From: Himantopus leucocephalus | Taxonomy: Eukaryota; Chordata; Aves; Charadriiformes; Recurvirostridae | Assembly (NCBI GenBank): GCA_003993805.1 | Contig: RSEF01000001.1 | Span: forward strand, 69,239,221-69,303,220 | Direction: 5' to 3' | DNA: 64,000 bases | Part shown: one piece after another, positions 37,365 through 49,700 of the stretch | Layout of the letters: each line of letters begins with the position of its first letter | Numbering within the stretch: the stretch's first letter is position 1 | Notes under the pieces: generated by a model | The model's database searches: none | What the model saw: the letters and a program-made list of their open reading frames with translations, nothing else | Told to the model about the DNA's origin: nothing | Position numbers and translations under genes: made by a program

Positions 37365-37855
37365 TCATAGAATCATAGAACTGTCGAGGTTGGAAGGGAC
37401 CTTCAAGATCATCAGGTCCAACCATCAACCTAATACTGACAGAACCACCACTAAACCATGTCCCTAAGCACCATGTCTACCTGTCTTTTAAATGCCTCCA
37501 GGGATGGTGACTCCACCACTTCCCTGGGCAGCCTGTTCCAATGCTTGACAACCATTTTGGTGAAAAACTTTTTCCTAATATCCATCCTAAACCTCCCCTG
37601 GCGCAAGTTGATGCCATTTCATGTTGTCCTTTCGCTTGTTACTTGGGAGAAAAGACCGACACCCACATCATTACAACCTCCTTTCAGGTAGTTGTAGAGA
37701 GTGATAAGGTNNNNNNNNNNNNNNNNNNNNNNNNNNNNNNNNNNNNNNNNNNNNNNNNNNNNNNNNNNNNNNNNNNNNNNNNNNNNNNNNNNNNNNNNNN
37801 NNNNNNNNNNCCGCCGGGCAGCTTTCGAGCCACTCTGCCCCAAGCCTGTAGCGTT
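37365..37855 (-). mobile_element. CR1 LINE, antisense, interrupted by an assembly gap
   Basis: The plus strand begins TCATAGAATCATAGAACTGT and continues GGTTGGAAGGGACC, which is the reverse complement of the CR1 3' end. It then proceeds backward through the 3' part of ORF2 up to 37,710. A run of exactly 100 N (37,711-37,810) follows. Right of the gap, CACTCTGCCCCAAGCCTGTA is still CR1-like, so the gap lies inside the element and its true length is unknown. The left boundary is sharp and the right boundary is approximate. Confidence 0.92.
37711..37810. other. Assembly gap of 100 N
   Basis: Exactly 100 N bases, a placeholder size commonly used for gaps of unknown length. It sits inside a CR1 copy, so a repeat probably stopped the assembly. 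Confidence 0.98.
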
Positions 37856-38453
37856 GGAAAGAGTGTGGTCTTTGTGAGCCAGCTTGTTCATCAGAGAAAT
37901 GTACTGAAGGGCTAGTAGGCCATGCAGCAGGCTTTTAGGTTGGCCAGCTGACTTACACGAGTACTTCAAAGTGGCCACGCTCACTCAACTTTACTCAGTT
38001 TGTTATATTTAAGAAAGGAATTTTGTTGGAACTCTTGATTCTGAGTGTAGTGTTGTTAAAGAAGCTGGTCTTTTGTACAGGCAAAGCTTTATGCCAGGGT
38101 TGTGTGAGTTTGTGTTAAGATGCTGTGGGTGGAATTTCCATATTATTTAGTGGAATTTCCCACTGGTATTTTGCCCTTTATATCTAATCTAAAAACAAGA
38201 AGGGGGAAAACCAAAGAGAATTTAAAGTGGATTTTAATGTGACTGTATTTCAGTATGAGTAACTGACTGTTTATGAAAAAATTATTATTTCTGAAATTGG
38301 TAATTTAGACTTTTACAAGATTTTTACAATAAGATGAAATACAGTAGTTATCACTAATTTCCTAACAATAATGTGCTGGTCAGGTGGCGTTCTTCAGGTG
38401 AACGGCCCTGTAGCTTGCATTGTGGACCTATGCAGATGATCCAGCTGAACTGT
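37856..38453. other. Non-coding stretch
   Basis: No feature is recognised between the CR1 copy and the next LTR fragment. Confidence 0.45.
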
Positions 38454-38715
38454 TGTCCTGGTTTAAGATAGACCAAACCCAATATTCCTTTTCAATAATT
38501 TTATGTTCCAGTTAAGTCTCTTCTAACCAACTGCACTCTCTGAAATTAACAGCATATTTTTCAGTATCTGCTTCTAGCAGATAAGGTCTGATGTTTATAG
38601 TTCATACGAACGAATGGTATGCAGAGAGGCTCCTGATTGTACTTACTCCTCTAACAACCAAGGTCAGCTAACTTTGTTATGTACCAAGTTGGAGGGTCAG
38701 AAGTAGAAAAGCATG
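38454..38715 (+). mobile_element. Truncated LTR, 5' (U3) part, avian ERVL-like family
   Basis: The segment starts TGTCCTGGTTTAAG and follows, in order, the first part of the minus-strand LTR at 46,007-46,746. Shared landmarks are CAGTTAAG, CTTCTAACNAACTG, TCTGAAATTAACAGCA, GGTATGCAGAGAGGCTC, CAGCTAACTTTGTTAT and GTTGGAGG. After about 38,715 the likeness stops, so the TATA region and the rest of the LTR are missing. It is a plus-strand copy of the same family and is more diverged than the 46-kb copy. Confidence 0.8.
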
Positions 38716-41700
38716 GGAATAATAGCAAAATCTCCTACTGGACTTACTGTCTCCTATTTAACTTTTATCTGCTGTAACAGTTTAATGATGCCTTCTTTTT
38801 TGTTTGGCTAATGTAAAGGTTACAGAAAAAAATTGTTTTCATAGAAAAATTACAGTGATGCTGTTAAAATTTACCTCAGCAGCTAGGTCACTATAGAGTC
38901 ATTTACTGTTTAAACTATATACTCGCAGCTCAAACACGCCTTGAAGAAGTCAGTGTCATAGTTGAACTGACTAAATATCTTTTTTTTTTTCTAGTGGCCA
39001 GAGAGAATGTATAAAAACATAAATGTTTACCATCAAAGAAAGCATGAAACAGTTGTGTGAAGTAACTAAGAAAATTACACCATTCTTAACAAGAAACAGT
39101 CTTGTAAAGTCAGGTATGAAACTGAAGGTTGAGCAAAAGAATGTTCCTAATTGCTTGATACTGTCTCTCCAATGCTTCAAGTAAATGCTTATTTGAAGCT
39201 TTCATGTGGGAGAAAATTGTGTATTACCTTGCATACATTACTGACTTACGATAGAGGACTGATGTTAAAAAAGCTTTCTATTTATTTTTGAAGTTTGTCA
39301 GCGGGCTATGGAAAAAAGGAAGACAGTAAGCAAGGCTCAGCTGTTTGAACTGCACTCATAGGTTTTGAGGGCCCTTGTTTCTAAAGTGGATTTGGGTCAT
39401 GGGCACATCCTCATTTCAAAAAAGAAATCTGCAACGCCAGTGATGAATGCTCCGTAAGTGGGAGTACATGGACAGGAGAACTGAGCCATTTGCTTTCTGA
39501 CTGTAGAAAGATTCCTGCTTCTGATTAAAAAAAAAAAAAAAAAAAAAAAGTTGCCTGTGGCAACTGACTTATTAAGTGGTGAGTTCCCCTTTCTACTGTA
39601 GTCTCTCAAGTGAATATAGTGCAATTTGAATAAAAGAAGGCTGGAGCTGAAATACCCTTTGAACTAAAATGATTACCTAATTTGAAAAGTGGCTGTATGT
39701 TTTCCCAGTGAGTTGACATATTTGTCTGTACTGTACATATTAAAAAAGAAACAGGACTGTTTTTATGTAAATGTTGACTTTGAAAAACCCCATGTATTTT
39801 CTAGGATGCCTACTTGAGTTCAGAAAGCATGTAATAAACTTTAAAGTTCGCTTAATCCACTTCATTCATTTCTAGGCATCTGCTGCAGAGTCACAAAGTG
39901 GTCGAGAATGTGTGGAGGTGAAGTTTGTTGAGCTAATGCTATAAGCCAGCTTAACAGAAGTTCATGTTACGCTTAGGCTGCTGCTGAACTTGGTAGGTCA
40001 GGATGCTTGTGACACTGACCGTGCTGGTTAGGGGAGGGAACACTGGCAGCTGTGCAGGGAATGAGTAAGCGGGGAGAAAGAGAGGTAGAGAGCTGCAGGG
40101 CTCTGCTGGGGCTGGAGGATAAGACACTTTAAAGTGGGAGCAAGGTACAGTGCCTTGATAAAACAGCCCAGCAACAACAGGCCTGTTACTAGAAATGAGT
40201 AGCATGCAAGATTGGTCTGAACAGAAAAAGTGTGAGTTACACTTTTTTTTTTTCAACCTGGACTCTACCTTAAAATGAGTAAACTACTTGCTAAAGTAAC
40301 GTAGGGGTGTAAATTGCCTGCCCTTCTAGTCCGTTGGTTTAAAAAGAAGTGGAAGCAGCTTTGAATCATCTTTGCCTTCGGAAAAGTTCTGTGGCTTATA
40401 ACTATTGTTTCAATAGTTTTCAAGTAAAAGTTGAAAATCATAGCATTCCCTAGCCCCAAAGTGATAAATTAGGGTAGTGGGCAACTGATGAGTCAGAAGC
40501 TGAGACAGTCTATTTAGCAGACAAGCTTTGCTGAATGAGTATAGAGCTGTGTAATGATGTGTAGTGTCCGATAGGACTTCAGTAATGGCTAAATGTCCTG
40601 GGAACATTGAAATCTTGGAGGTAGTATACTTCAGGGTTAGATTTAGCTCTTTTGAGGGTTTACAGCTTCCCAGTTCCAGTAGTACCTTTGCTTGCTTAAG
40701 CAGTTGGTTTTCAGCCCTCAGTAGTTCTTTTCCTTACTTGCTTTTGTCTTGTTTGAGGGTCTTTCATCACGCATTAGCAGCTATTGTTCTCAGTTGTTTT
40801 AGCCGATTAATTGTTAGGCTTACCAACTACAGACTACTTGGCCTTCAGTAGCTCTGTTTTCTCTTCCAATTGCTGGTAGCAAGTGGGGACTACGAGGGTA
40901 TAGCCTAGGGTATAGCCGTCCGACTAGCAAATCTTTCTTTGAAATCAACAAATAATTTAGAATGCTTTGATTGTTTAGTTTAATCAAAAGTTAAAGGAAC
41001 TCTATCTCCTTTGAGAAGCTCTACTTAACTTTTTCTCAGTCCCTTCTCTATGCAAGAAGCTCAAATGTGGATTGAGAGCTCATGCTTTAAGCTTTGCCTG
41101 AGCGAGTATTATCTCAAAATACGTGAGTTTGTGAGTTTTTTCCATAGTCTACCTGAATGTGAATCTAGAGATGCTAGCAGCCCTTTCTTCAAATATTACA
41201 CTCCGAGCTGTAAAATAGAATGGTTATTCCCTGCTTCATAGCAAAGGCAGAGTCCAATGTTGTGAAAGACTGTTCAGAAGAGCATGGGATGGAATGTATG
41301 GGAGGGCCTGTGGTCTTCCTGCGTCTTCTAGCAGGGAAGATAAAACAAAAACCCCCTAGCAATTGGGTCTCATTCTCTATCATAAGAATGACCTGCCAGA
41401 ATTGCTCTTACCACTCGATAAATAGGTATTTGGTTTATAAACTGTTGGGACTGGCACCATCGGTAAAATTCTGTGTATCTTGATGGACTCAAACCAGGAC
41501 AGCAGGTTCAACTGCAGATCAGGAGACAGTCCTCTGTTGCCTTTTTCTTCTTAGAAATGGCCTTATAACTGGGACCAGATACAACTTAGACGTAAAGCCA
41601 CAGTTTAAGTTAGCTCGTATGTTTTCTAGATTATCATCACTACTATTTAAATTCAATGAGGACAAAGATCTATTCTTAAAATAATCATTGTATAAGTTCT

Positions 41701-43048
41701 TTTGGCAACATGAAGAATACTTTCTATATGGGCGTCCCAAATGGATTGAACTGACAGTCCTCTTCCCTCCATTCTACCCTTTGTGCAAGAGCTGAATGTA
41801 GTCTGGACTCTTTAAGAAGCTAAATGCTAATCTTACATCCTTGTAACATCCATTTGGCAACAGTATTATTGTATTGTGTTCCAATCTGATTGTATTTATT
41901 GTGTGGGGTTTTTTTTCTTCTTCCCTGCTTCCAGTTCCACTGGGATGAGATCAGATTTAATAAGGTTTTCTTTGACTGCCTTTTGACTGATGTAAATTAT
42001 TGAGAATATAGTATAGGTGCTATAAGCTGCAGGATGTCTGACTTGAAACATTTGCCAGAATAGCTGTTGTTCTGCCTTAAAGTTGGGGTAGTTTGTTTTT
42101 TCTTTTTCATTTGTCATTATGCCAGCCAAATAGGTTAAGAATCACAATGCCATGTTTGAACCCGTGTGAATATTCCTTAAAAATAAAGTAGGAATAGAAG
42201 TATAATCCTAGTTCATTCCCAAACTGGTATTGGAGGCAAAGTGTAATGTTTCCAGAACTTTACTATCTAAACTATGATCAATCCTTTCAGGCGGTATGGC
42301 ACAAGAAGGTGAAAATAGATCAAGTGAATGTAAAGGACAAGTAAATAGGGTTTATGAAGACCAGTTTTGGTAGAAGATTCATTTCCCTAAGCCTCAATCT
42401 TAGTACAGAGAGTGTTGTGCTGGGAAAGCACCTTGAAAGGAGCTCTACTCTGGTTTTGGGGAAATGGGGGAAACAGTAGGAAGAGCATATTTGTTCAGTG
42501 TATGTGCATGTTCACATCAGCTAACAAAGTCTAGTTCGTGGTTCAGTTGTCTACTGCAGATTACAAGAGAGAATATCAGGAAATATGCAGTGGGAACACA
42601 AGTAGTATCACCGCTGCCTTTGTAACCTGCTGTTTTCTGAGAGCGGTAGGGCAGCTGTTTGAAATCATTGTTATTCTTACTTGATCAATCAGCACACCTC
42701 TTCAACCCAGAAGGAATACATTTTATTAGTTACACTCAGTAATTTTCATATTAATGCATTGTCAGAGTAGAAGGAACAATGCTGCTTCTTAATTAATACT
42801 GGTTCTTGGAGGCTGTATAGTCTGTGTGGATCTCAGTGCATATATTGCTTCAGCTTTGTAGTCTTAGAGTTATGTGGGAACTGGAAAAAGCCGGTCACCT
42901 TGCTTTTTGAACCCTTACAGCAGTGCTGTGGGATGCTGGGCACGTATAACAGAGGAATATGAAGCGAGTTGGCTTTTTACTCCTGTACATCTACACCCAA
43001 AAGTGCAATGCTTGTAACTTGCAGATAACTTGGGGGATGGTCTCCTCT
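38716..43048. other. Non-coding stretch
   Basis: No gene is recognised. It contains a pure run of 23 A at 39,527-39,549. The orphan string CTCAAACCAGGACA at 41,488-41,501 matches an LTR end of the family found at 38.4 and 46.7 kb, but I see no LTR attached to it. Confidence 0.45.
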
Positions 43049-43077
43049 TGTCGTGGTTTGGGCCTCAAACCAGGACA
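43049..43077 (-). mobile_element. Minimal LTR remnant: two LTR ends joined
   Basis: The string TGTCGTGGTTTGG followed at once by GCCTCAAACCAGGACA forms a 29-bp near-palindrome. In minus orientation these are the 3' and 5' terminal sequences of the ERVL-like LTR seen in full at 46,007-46,746, but here with essentially no interior. The flanks CCTCT (left) and CATCT (right) match at 4 of 5 positions and may be a decayed target-site duplication. It could also be a chance inverted repeat. Confidence 0.55.
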
Positions 43078-45289
43078 CATCTCTAGTTTTTGTCATTATG
43101 CCATTTTTTTGGGCATGTTTTAGGACATTGGGGAGATTTTTACCATTGAACTGGATACCCAATCATGTATTAGTATAGTTACTGGAAACAAGTGGATGTT
43201 TTAAAGGTATGATTCATCTGTCCAAGTGTAGACATCTGCTTTTAGGATGAGACGACTCATGGCTTAACTGTATTACCTAGGTCTTCATGGACTGTGAAGG
43301 AAACTTCATGGAAATCAACCCATAGATGAATCCCACTTATTGAAATTTGGCAACACTTCAAAGAAATTTTATCCATCTTTCAAGTGCAAAGCTTAACTTT
43401 ATGGAGTCACTTTGGCATAGTAAATCTGTTATTTCTGTGCTGCCATTGAGAGTTACTTTTTCATAGCAAAAATTCTGAATGTGACAAGCTTTAGTATTAA
43501 ACAGGTTTTGAATATAACAAGTAGTCAAATAGACTGAATTTGGGAATCTTGGCATTGTTTTACTCAAATAAATTAAATGGGTTGAATCTTTTTTTATTCT
43601 GATAATATTGTCTTTCTGAGCACTCAGACCTATCTGATGGAAGCTGCAGGAAATAAGTATCTTTATTTTTTTGTCTTACTGACTACATTTATCAGAGAGG
43701 GAATTTTCATCAATTATTGTTTGTGCCTTTCATTGTCTCTGTCCCTGTCAAAAGCAAGCTTTAAAAATAAATAAATAAAAAAAATTCCTTAAAATATTAC
43801 CAGGTTAATAATGAAACTGATTGTTATATAACAGACTTAATTGCAGCACAGATTAAAACTGTACCTTTATAAATATTGAGAAATCATTGATAAATTCCTC
43901 TTTCTCACCATTAGGGATCTAAGTCCTGGGCATTGTAAATGTGCTATTATCATATTGTCATTGAAGAATATAGTGAAGAGACACTAATTAGCAAAAAATC
44001 CATTTTTTTTTTTTTTTAATACCAGCCTGCCCTTTCTTTTTCTTCTCTCCACCCCTTCACTAAACAAAATGACCTAAATAAAGGCAGAACCTGTTATTCT
44101 AAATTAGCACCCATTCCCTGCGTATACAATTTACGGATAAAGTTGATGGGGTCTTCCATTATATTTGTTACTTCACTGTAAGATATATTTTGAGATGGTT
44201 TGAAGGAAACAGAAGTATTGATGACTTTTGAGTTCTGTCTCTCCTTGAGGAGAATTTCAAAACAATTAACTACATAGCAGATTACAGATGGATGCAGCTA
44301 ACACTGCAGTTAACAAGTTGATGGCCCTGAATATTGACACAGAAGTGATTTTAACCAAGGCTTCCTTTGGAGCTACAGACTGCAGATTGTTTGGGTGCTA
44401 CCTAAGAGGTCTTCTGTGTGCCTCTCAGTTGTATTTTGCACCAGGAATTTCAAATTGCAGTAGCAAAGTTACATGGAATAGAGTAGACAGGCAAGTTGAG
44501 ATTCAGCTGTCCAGACTGGAATATCTTGTGCTACTTCTGAATTTCTGAGATGCCTGTGATACTCAAAAAAAGGTCTGGCAGCTGTACTGCACAATCCACA
44601 GGAGACCTGTTTCCTTTTGGAATAGTAGCTGGAAGCCAGGCAGGATATCCTTCTCAAATTAGATACGTCTGTTTAGGCACCTGAATTGCTCCCCTGAGGC
44701 TAAGGTCTTGAAAAATGAGGGCCAAGAGACTAGTTTCCCAAGTCCTGATAGGTAGTTTCCAGTTATTGAGCCGTGATTATATTGAGAATGGGAGGAGACT
44801 CATGGAAGAGCATCTGAGGGCTTGAAGAGAGGGAGCAACATGAGCTAGCCAAAGGCCTTGAATTGCACTGGCGTTCCTTTTTTGGATGACATTTCTCCTG
44901 AAATACCCTGACTAAAGCTTGTTACCTACTGTTGTTTCCACTGCTGCTTCCAACTTGATTCCCTTAATGTGGTTCAGAGTCTTACAAGTTATTTTTTGAG
45001 GCTTTTTTTTTTACCTTCACACCTGCTCCGTGTTGATGGGAACATGATGGTATCTGGGGCTAAACAGAGGAAGTGGGTGAAACGGTGAAGAGTGCCACGT
45101 GTTGGAGTAGAGTTTTCATCTTTTCAACAAAGGGTTAAAAAGAATCAGCTCTTTCAGTGTCTTCCAGAAAAGCTTGGTTCCTTGGCTTGTGGCTGGCTCC
45201 AACTGTCCAAACGGTAATCTACTTACCTACATTTTGTAACTATCATTTCTGGTAATAGATGCATTGTACTGCAGCTACTGAACTTTCAG
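43078..45289. other. Non-coding stretch
   Basis: No gene is recognised. An AAAT-type microsatellite lies at about 43,763-43,785 and a poly-T run near 44,004. The retroviral fragment that follows may start somewhat earlier than I can read it. Confidence 0.45.
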
Positions 45290-45899
45290 CTGGTAGTGGG
45301 TAAGAACCAAGACATATAGTCAATTTGCAGAGGTAAAAGCCATCCAGCTGGCTTTAGACGTTGCTGAACGAGAGAAATGGCTGATATTCTTATCTCTATG
45401 CTGACTCATGGATGATGGCAAATGCTCTGTGGGGGTAGTTACAGCAGTGGAAGCAGAGCAACTGGCAGCACAGAGGTAAACCCATTTGGGCTGCTGAATT
45501 GTGGCAAGATATTGCTGACCAGCTAGGGGAACTAGTCATAAAGGTACGTCGTGTAGATGCCTGTGTACCCATGAGTTGGGCCACTGAGGAACACCAAAAC
45601 ACTCAGCAAGTGGATCAGGTTGCTAAGATTTTCCAGGCAGATTTGGACTGGGAACATAAAGGTGAACTATTTTTAGCTTGGTGGGCCCATGATGCTTCAC
45701 ATCATCAAGGAAGGGATGCAACATATAAATGGGCCCATGACCAAGGGGTGGATTTAACTAACAATGGACACTATTGCGTAGATTATCCACAATTGTGAAA
45801 CATGCACTGCAATCAAGCAAGCTAAACGTTTAAAAACTTTGTAGTATGGGGGATGATGGTTAAAATACAAGTATGGGGTGGCCTGGCAAATTGACTATA
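45290..45899 (+). pseudogene. Endogenous retrovirus pol fragment (RNase H and integrase start), ERVL-like
   Basis: This is a broken piece of an old retroviral polymerase gene. Plus-strand frames show a tract resembling the end of RNase H (about 45,320-45,580) and then a 99-codon frame (45,499-45,798). That frame includes the link to integrase and the first two His ligands of the HHCC zinc-binding domain. A stop at 45,796-45,798 and a frame change follow; the Cys ligands and the start of the catalytic core appear in other frames to about 45,899. The RNase H part carries at least one frameshift. Reading is cut off at the first catalytic-core Asp region by the start of an LTR at 45,900. It is non-functional. 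Affinity to avian class III (ERVL) elements is from memory. Confidence 0.8.
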
Positions 45900-45982
45900 T
45901 GTCCTGGTTTGAGGAAAAACAGAACCAATCTTCTGTTCAGTAACTTTACTTTGCAGTTAAGCCTTTTCTAACTAACTGAACT
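45900..45982 (+). mobile_element. First 83 bp of an LTR, joined to pol on the left and a primer-binding site on the right
   Basis: The segment starts TGTCCTGGTTTGAGG and ends CTAACTAACTGAACT. It is the mirror image of the U3 start of the LTR at 46,007-46,746, whose right end on the plus strand reads CCTCAAACCAGGACA. The two ends therefore form inverted repeats of more than 80 bp. The left boundary is exactly at an LTR terminus, placed inside the pol reading. Confidence 0.8.
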
Positions 45983-45999
45983 CCCCACGTTGGGCGCCA
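45983..45999 (-). other. Retroviral primer-binding site for tRNA-Lys(CUU)
   Basis: On the minus strand the sequence is TGGCGCCCAACGTGGGG, the exact complement of the 3' end of tRNA-Lys(CUU). It lies 7 bases beyond the 3' end of the minus-strand LTR, as expected for the site where reverse transcription starts. It fixes the orientation of that LTR and shows it was a 5' LTR. Confidence 0.9.
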
Positions 46000-46006
46000 A
46001 TAAATC

Positions 46007-46746
46007 TGATGTGGTTTGGGCTGGACTGGCCACTGAAATGAAGGACAGATGCTCTCCCCCACCTCTCCTGGAAGGGGGAGGAGGAAGAGAGAGAAAGAGA
46101 CTTTTGAGTTTAGAAAAAAATGAAACTATTTTAATGAAATAATAATAAAATAAAAAGAAAATAATGAAATGTATACAGTATATATAAAATGAGTATTGAG
46201 CTCCCAGGATGATGATCAAGTCACTGGTAGGCGTGGGGAAAGTCCCAGATTGGACTCAGCGATGGACGGGAGCTGGATTCCGGGTCTGGATTCAGCAATG
46301 CATGGATTGGGATCAAAGGCAGATGAACAGATAGAGTCCTCCTTGGATGCCAGCCATTGAAGAAAGAGGGCTGACCCTTTGATCCCTCAGCTTTTATGCT
46401 GAGCATGAGGCAGATGGGATGGAATACCCTGTTGTTCAGTTTTGGGTCACCTGTCCTGCCCACTCCTCCCCGCAGGTGGGACCCCTCTATGCTTTTCACC
46501 TTCTGATCCTCCAACGGGGCAAATAACAAAGTTAGCTGCCCTTGGGTGTTATAAGTATAAGCAAGAGCCTCTCTGCATACCATTCCTTGGCATAAATTAG
46601 AAAAAATCAGGTCTTGTCATGCTGGGAGTGAAGTGTCTGAACAATTTGCTGTTAATTTCAGAGAGTTCAGTTAGTTAGAAGAATCTTAACTGCGAAGTAC
46701 AGCTACTGAACAGAAAAGTGGTTCTGTTTTACCTCAAACCAGGACA
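46007..46746 (-). mobile_element. Full-length LTR, avian ERVL-like, minus strand
   Basis: In minus orientation it begins TGTCCTGGTTTGAGG at 46,746 and ends CCAAACCACATCA at 46,007, about 740 bp. A TATA-like CATAAAAGCTGAGG occurs on the minus strand at about 46,387-46,402. An AT-rich part (46,110-46,190) and a GA/CT-rich part (46,055-46,105) lie towards the 3' end. The primer-binding site next to it shows it was the 5' LTR of a provirus whose body is missing. The DNA to the right of 46,746 has no matching duplication of the left flank. Confidence 0.85.
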
Positions 46747-49700
46747 GAACTCTAAAAGATGAAGACCAGACCATGAAATTTCTTGCTACAAAGAAATGAC
46801 TACTAGCTGTATTGTGCTCACAACTCTAAGGTGGGGTCCATCTCTGTATCAGAGTTTCTGGTAACAGAAATTTTTTACCCCAGTGATCTTTTTTTTTTTT
46901 TAATAGTAATAACAATATGCTAACTAACATGTTGCTATTCAGGGAGAAAGGTATTAATTTCCTTGTTCCAAAAGCACATGGATACAATGGACTTGAGCAC
47001 TGTTGGCAGGAACCTAGAGTGTCTGCAAAATGGTATTCTAGTACAATGTGTGAATCTAGACAGCATTAAACCCACTTTCAAAATGTTAGCAACTTGAAAA
47101 ATTAAATACTAGGCTGCTCAGAGAAAACGATGGAAGAATGTCACCGAATCTTAAAAATCCTTGCATCTTGTATGCTTGAATTCATTATGTGTAAGTTGGA
47201 AATACTTGACAATTTCAGGACTTGAAAGAATGAATTTTAATTTTCATGAAAGAAATGTTCATCACAGTCAGCAGTGACAATTGGCATAATTGTTGGCAGC
47301 CTCTGCATCATCGTTTAAGCATGTTCATTGCAAGGCAGTGAGGCTTTTTATTTATCATCTTGTACTTAAATATTGTCTATCCCACAATAGCAGTATTTCC
47401 CTTTGTTACCGTTACGGCACTTCTTAAAATTTTGTTGTTGAAGGAAATGCATTGGACAGCCTTGGATGCGAACATAAACTCTCCCTTCAGAATTTCTTAA
47501 GGTATTCAGAAGTGGCTGGTGCCCTTGCAAAATTTACAATTTGTGAAGTCTAATATGCAATTTTTGAAATGTTTGAAGATTGAGCACGTACAGCAAAAAC
47601 AATGAACCATTTCACAGAGCAGCTGAAATATTTTAATTCAGCTCTGCAGTGCTTTCCAAGAAAGTCAATGCGCTGCAGCATAAAGACTGGCCTGTAACAC
47701 TCTTCCAGAGGGGGGATTACAGCTAGTAGTCTTTGTCTGGTTTTCATCTATTTCCATTTTAAAGGGTGGTAAATAAAGCATTCGGATTTTAATAAATTTA
47801 TCTGCTAGATTAGTGGTTGTTTGAATGTTTATATTTTGGCAGTAGATGCCAGTTTCCCCTTGAGATGTGCTTGCCTGTTGGTTTAACCTATCTCCCCTCC
47901 ACTAGCAGCAGCAGGCTGTCAGAACTAGATAGGAGCAGCTTTTTCTGGAACAAACTGGTTTGAAGAAGTTGCCAATTTTGCAGCACCAGTATTGGCTTAA
48001 TGAGAATCAAGAGGAAAGCAGTAATTATTTTTAAAATCGATTCAGACGTTATTGCACATGATAGCGTCTCTCGAATTAAGTTTTCTAAGTGTTTGTTTTT
48101 AACAGAAAAACACGACCTCTGTATATATAACCAGTTTATCCTCAACCCCGTGCATTTTAATGAAAAACCTTGCAAATATTAATGGTCTCTACATACACAG
48201 CGAGAGGAGAAAAGATTCTGTAGGTCACGATCAAAATGCCCTAATTTTCTGTGTACTTATGCTAAAAATCTTACGGGTGGCACTGTTTTCAGTCTCTAAC
48301 ATACCTTTCATTAATGTTAACTAGCCTGTCTATTTTTAAAAATATTTAACTGTATGTGTGACTTGCTGTTCGTATTTTCTGTTCTGAAATCTGTATAGTT
48401 AAGTCTTCAAACAAGACTCCTGTTCAATCGAGGAAAATTGCCTTACGTGAGCCTAATTAATTTATTCTGTAAGGACTATATCATTTTAGGAAAAACTAGT
48501 TACCAGTTGCTTCCAAGCACTCTATTTAATAGAGAGCTCCCTTTCACAAAACTAGTATTTTTTTTTTTGACTGATCCGTACTGAAGAAAGGGAACCCCTA
48601 TACCCTCCTTTTTAAGCAAAACACTTTGCATCTACAAACAAAAATACACTTTTGGATCCACAAATGATTATCCAGTGGCTTTATTAAATTGGCTCTGAAA
48701 CCTGTTTGCTACAGTGAAGACGCAAATGAGCCGAAACTGGGGCAGTCCAGAGCAGTCTCCTCCTATTGTCTCAGGATGCTTCAGTAGTCTGGAATGTACT
48801 CCCAGGAAATTGAGAACTGAGTTGGAAATAATACAGTATATGCCGTAAATCCATTCTGCTGAATGGCTTGAGGTGGCGTGGCTGTGGATGCAGCGTGTAA
48901 CTTGTGAAGAAGAGTAAGAATGTGCCGTGGCTTCCCCTACGTGTCTAAAATGCAGGCTGGCATTCCTTGAAGAGGCACATGCATTGTGACCCTGTAGCCA
49001 GTGAGAAATGTTACGGAGGAAACTAACTCCTCTCTCCCGGCACAACTCCATTTTACGCATGTTGCAGCTCATTGCATGGCAGCGTAAATCTTTGTGTTGG
49101 CGTGGGATAGAAATGGCTGGGCTGGGGAGGCAGTGTTGTTACTTCTGTTAGCAATGCGGTGTCCAGGCCTGGTCCAAGCAAAGTCTGAATGTAAGGTTCC
49201 ACAGCTGCTTGATTTTTTTTTTTTTTGTATGAATGGATGCTGCTGCTAAAAGGGATGGAGGTCTTCCCCTCTACTCCTCCTGCTCAAGAGCTATGTGCTT
49301 TTGATGCAGCTCACTATACAGCTGCAGGAACAACTATCCTGGCACAAAACGAGTAGATGAAAATGTGGGTTCTTATCACTTACCACCTCATGATAATCAT
49401 GATGATGATTATGGAACTCCTCCCAAATTAAGTAATATGTTTTCACCTGCCCACTGGAGCACTCTGGAAATGCTTGCTCCATTAAAAAATAAAATAAAAA
49501 AAATCTTAGAGGATTATTTTGACAAAAATAAACCCTGCCACTTGAGAACTTCATTCTTCTGAGCAAGAGCAAACAGGTAAGTATGCTTTTAAAATCTCAC
49601 TTCCTGGAGAGGTTTCATGTTAGACACTAACAGTTACAAATTGACCTACTGGAAATACTTACCTACTCTCAAAGCTCAGTGGACTGCCTACCTGGACTTA

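Noticed and set aside
37541..37984. Frames of about 120 codons on both strands spanning the N run
   Set aside because: They cross 100 N of unknown length inside a CR1 copy, so the translations are artefacts.
41488..41501. Right end of a 3-kb element starting at 38,454 (matching inverted termini)
   Set aside because: The interior shows no retroviral content and sequence next to 41,488 does not follow the LTR. Kept only as an orphan string in the findings.
46221..46583. 120-codon minus-strand frame
   Set aside because: It lies wholly inside the minus-strand LTR, including its TATA region, and is not a gene.
48668..49072. 134-codon minus-strand frame
   Set aside because: No recognised domain, no splice or promoter context, no repeat-family likeness. 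A frame of this length is expected by chance in 64 kb.
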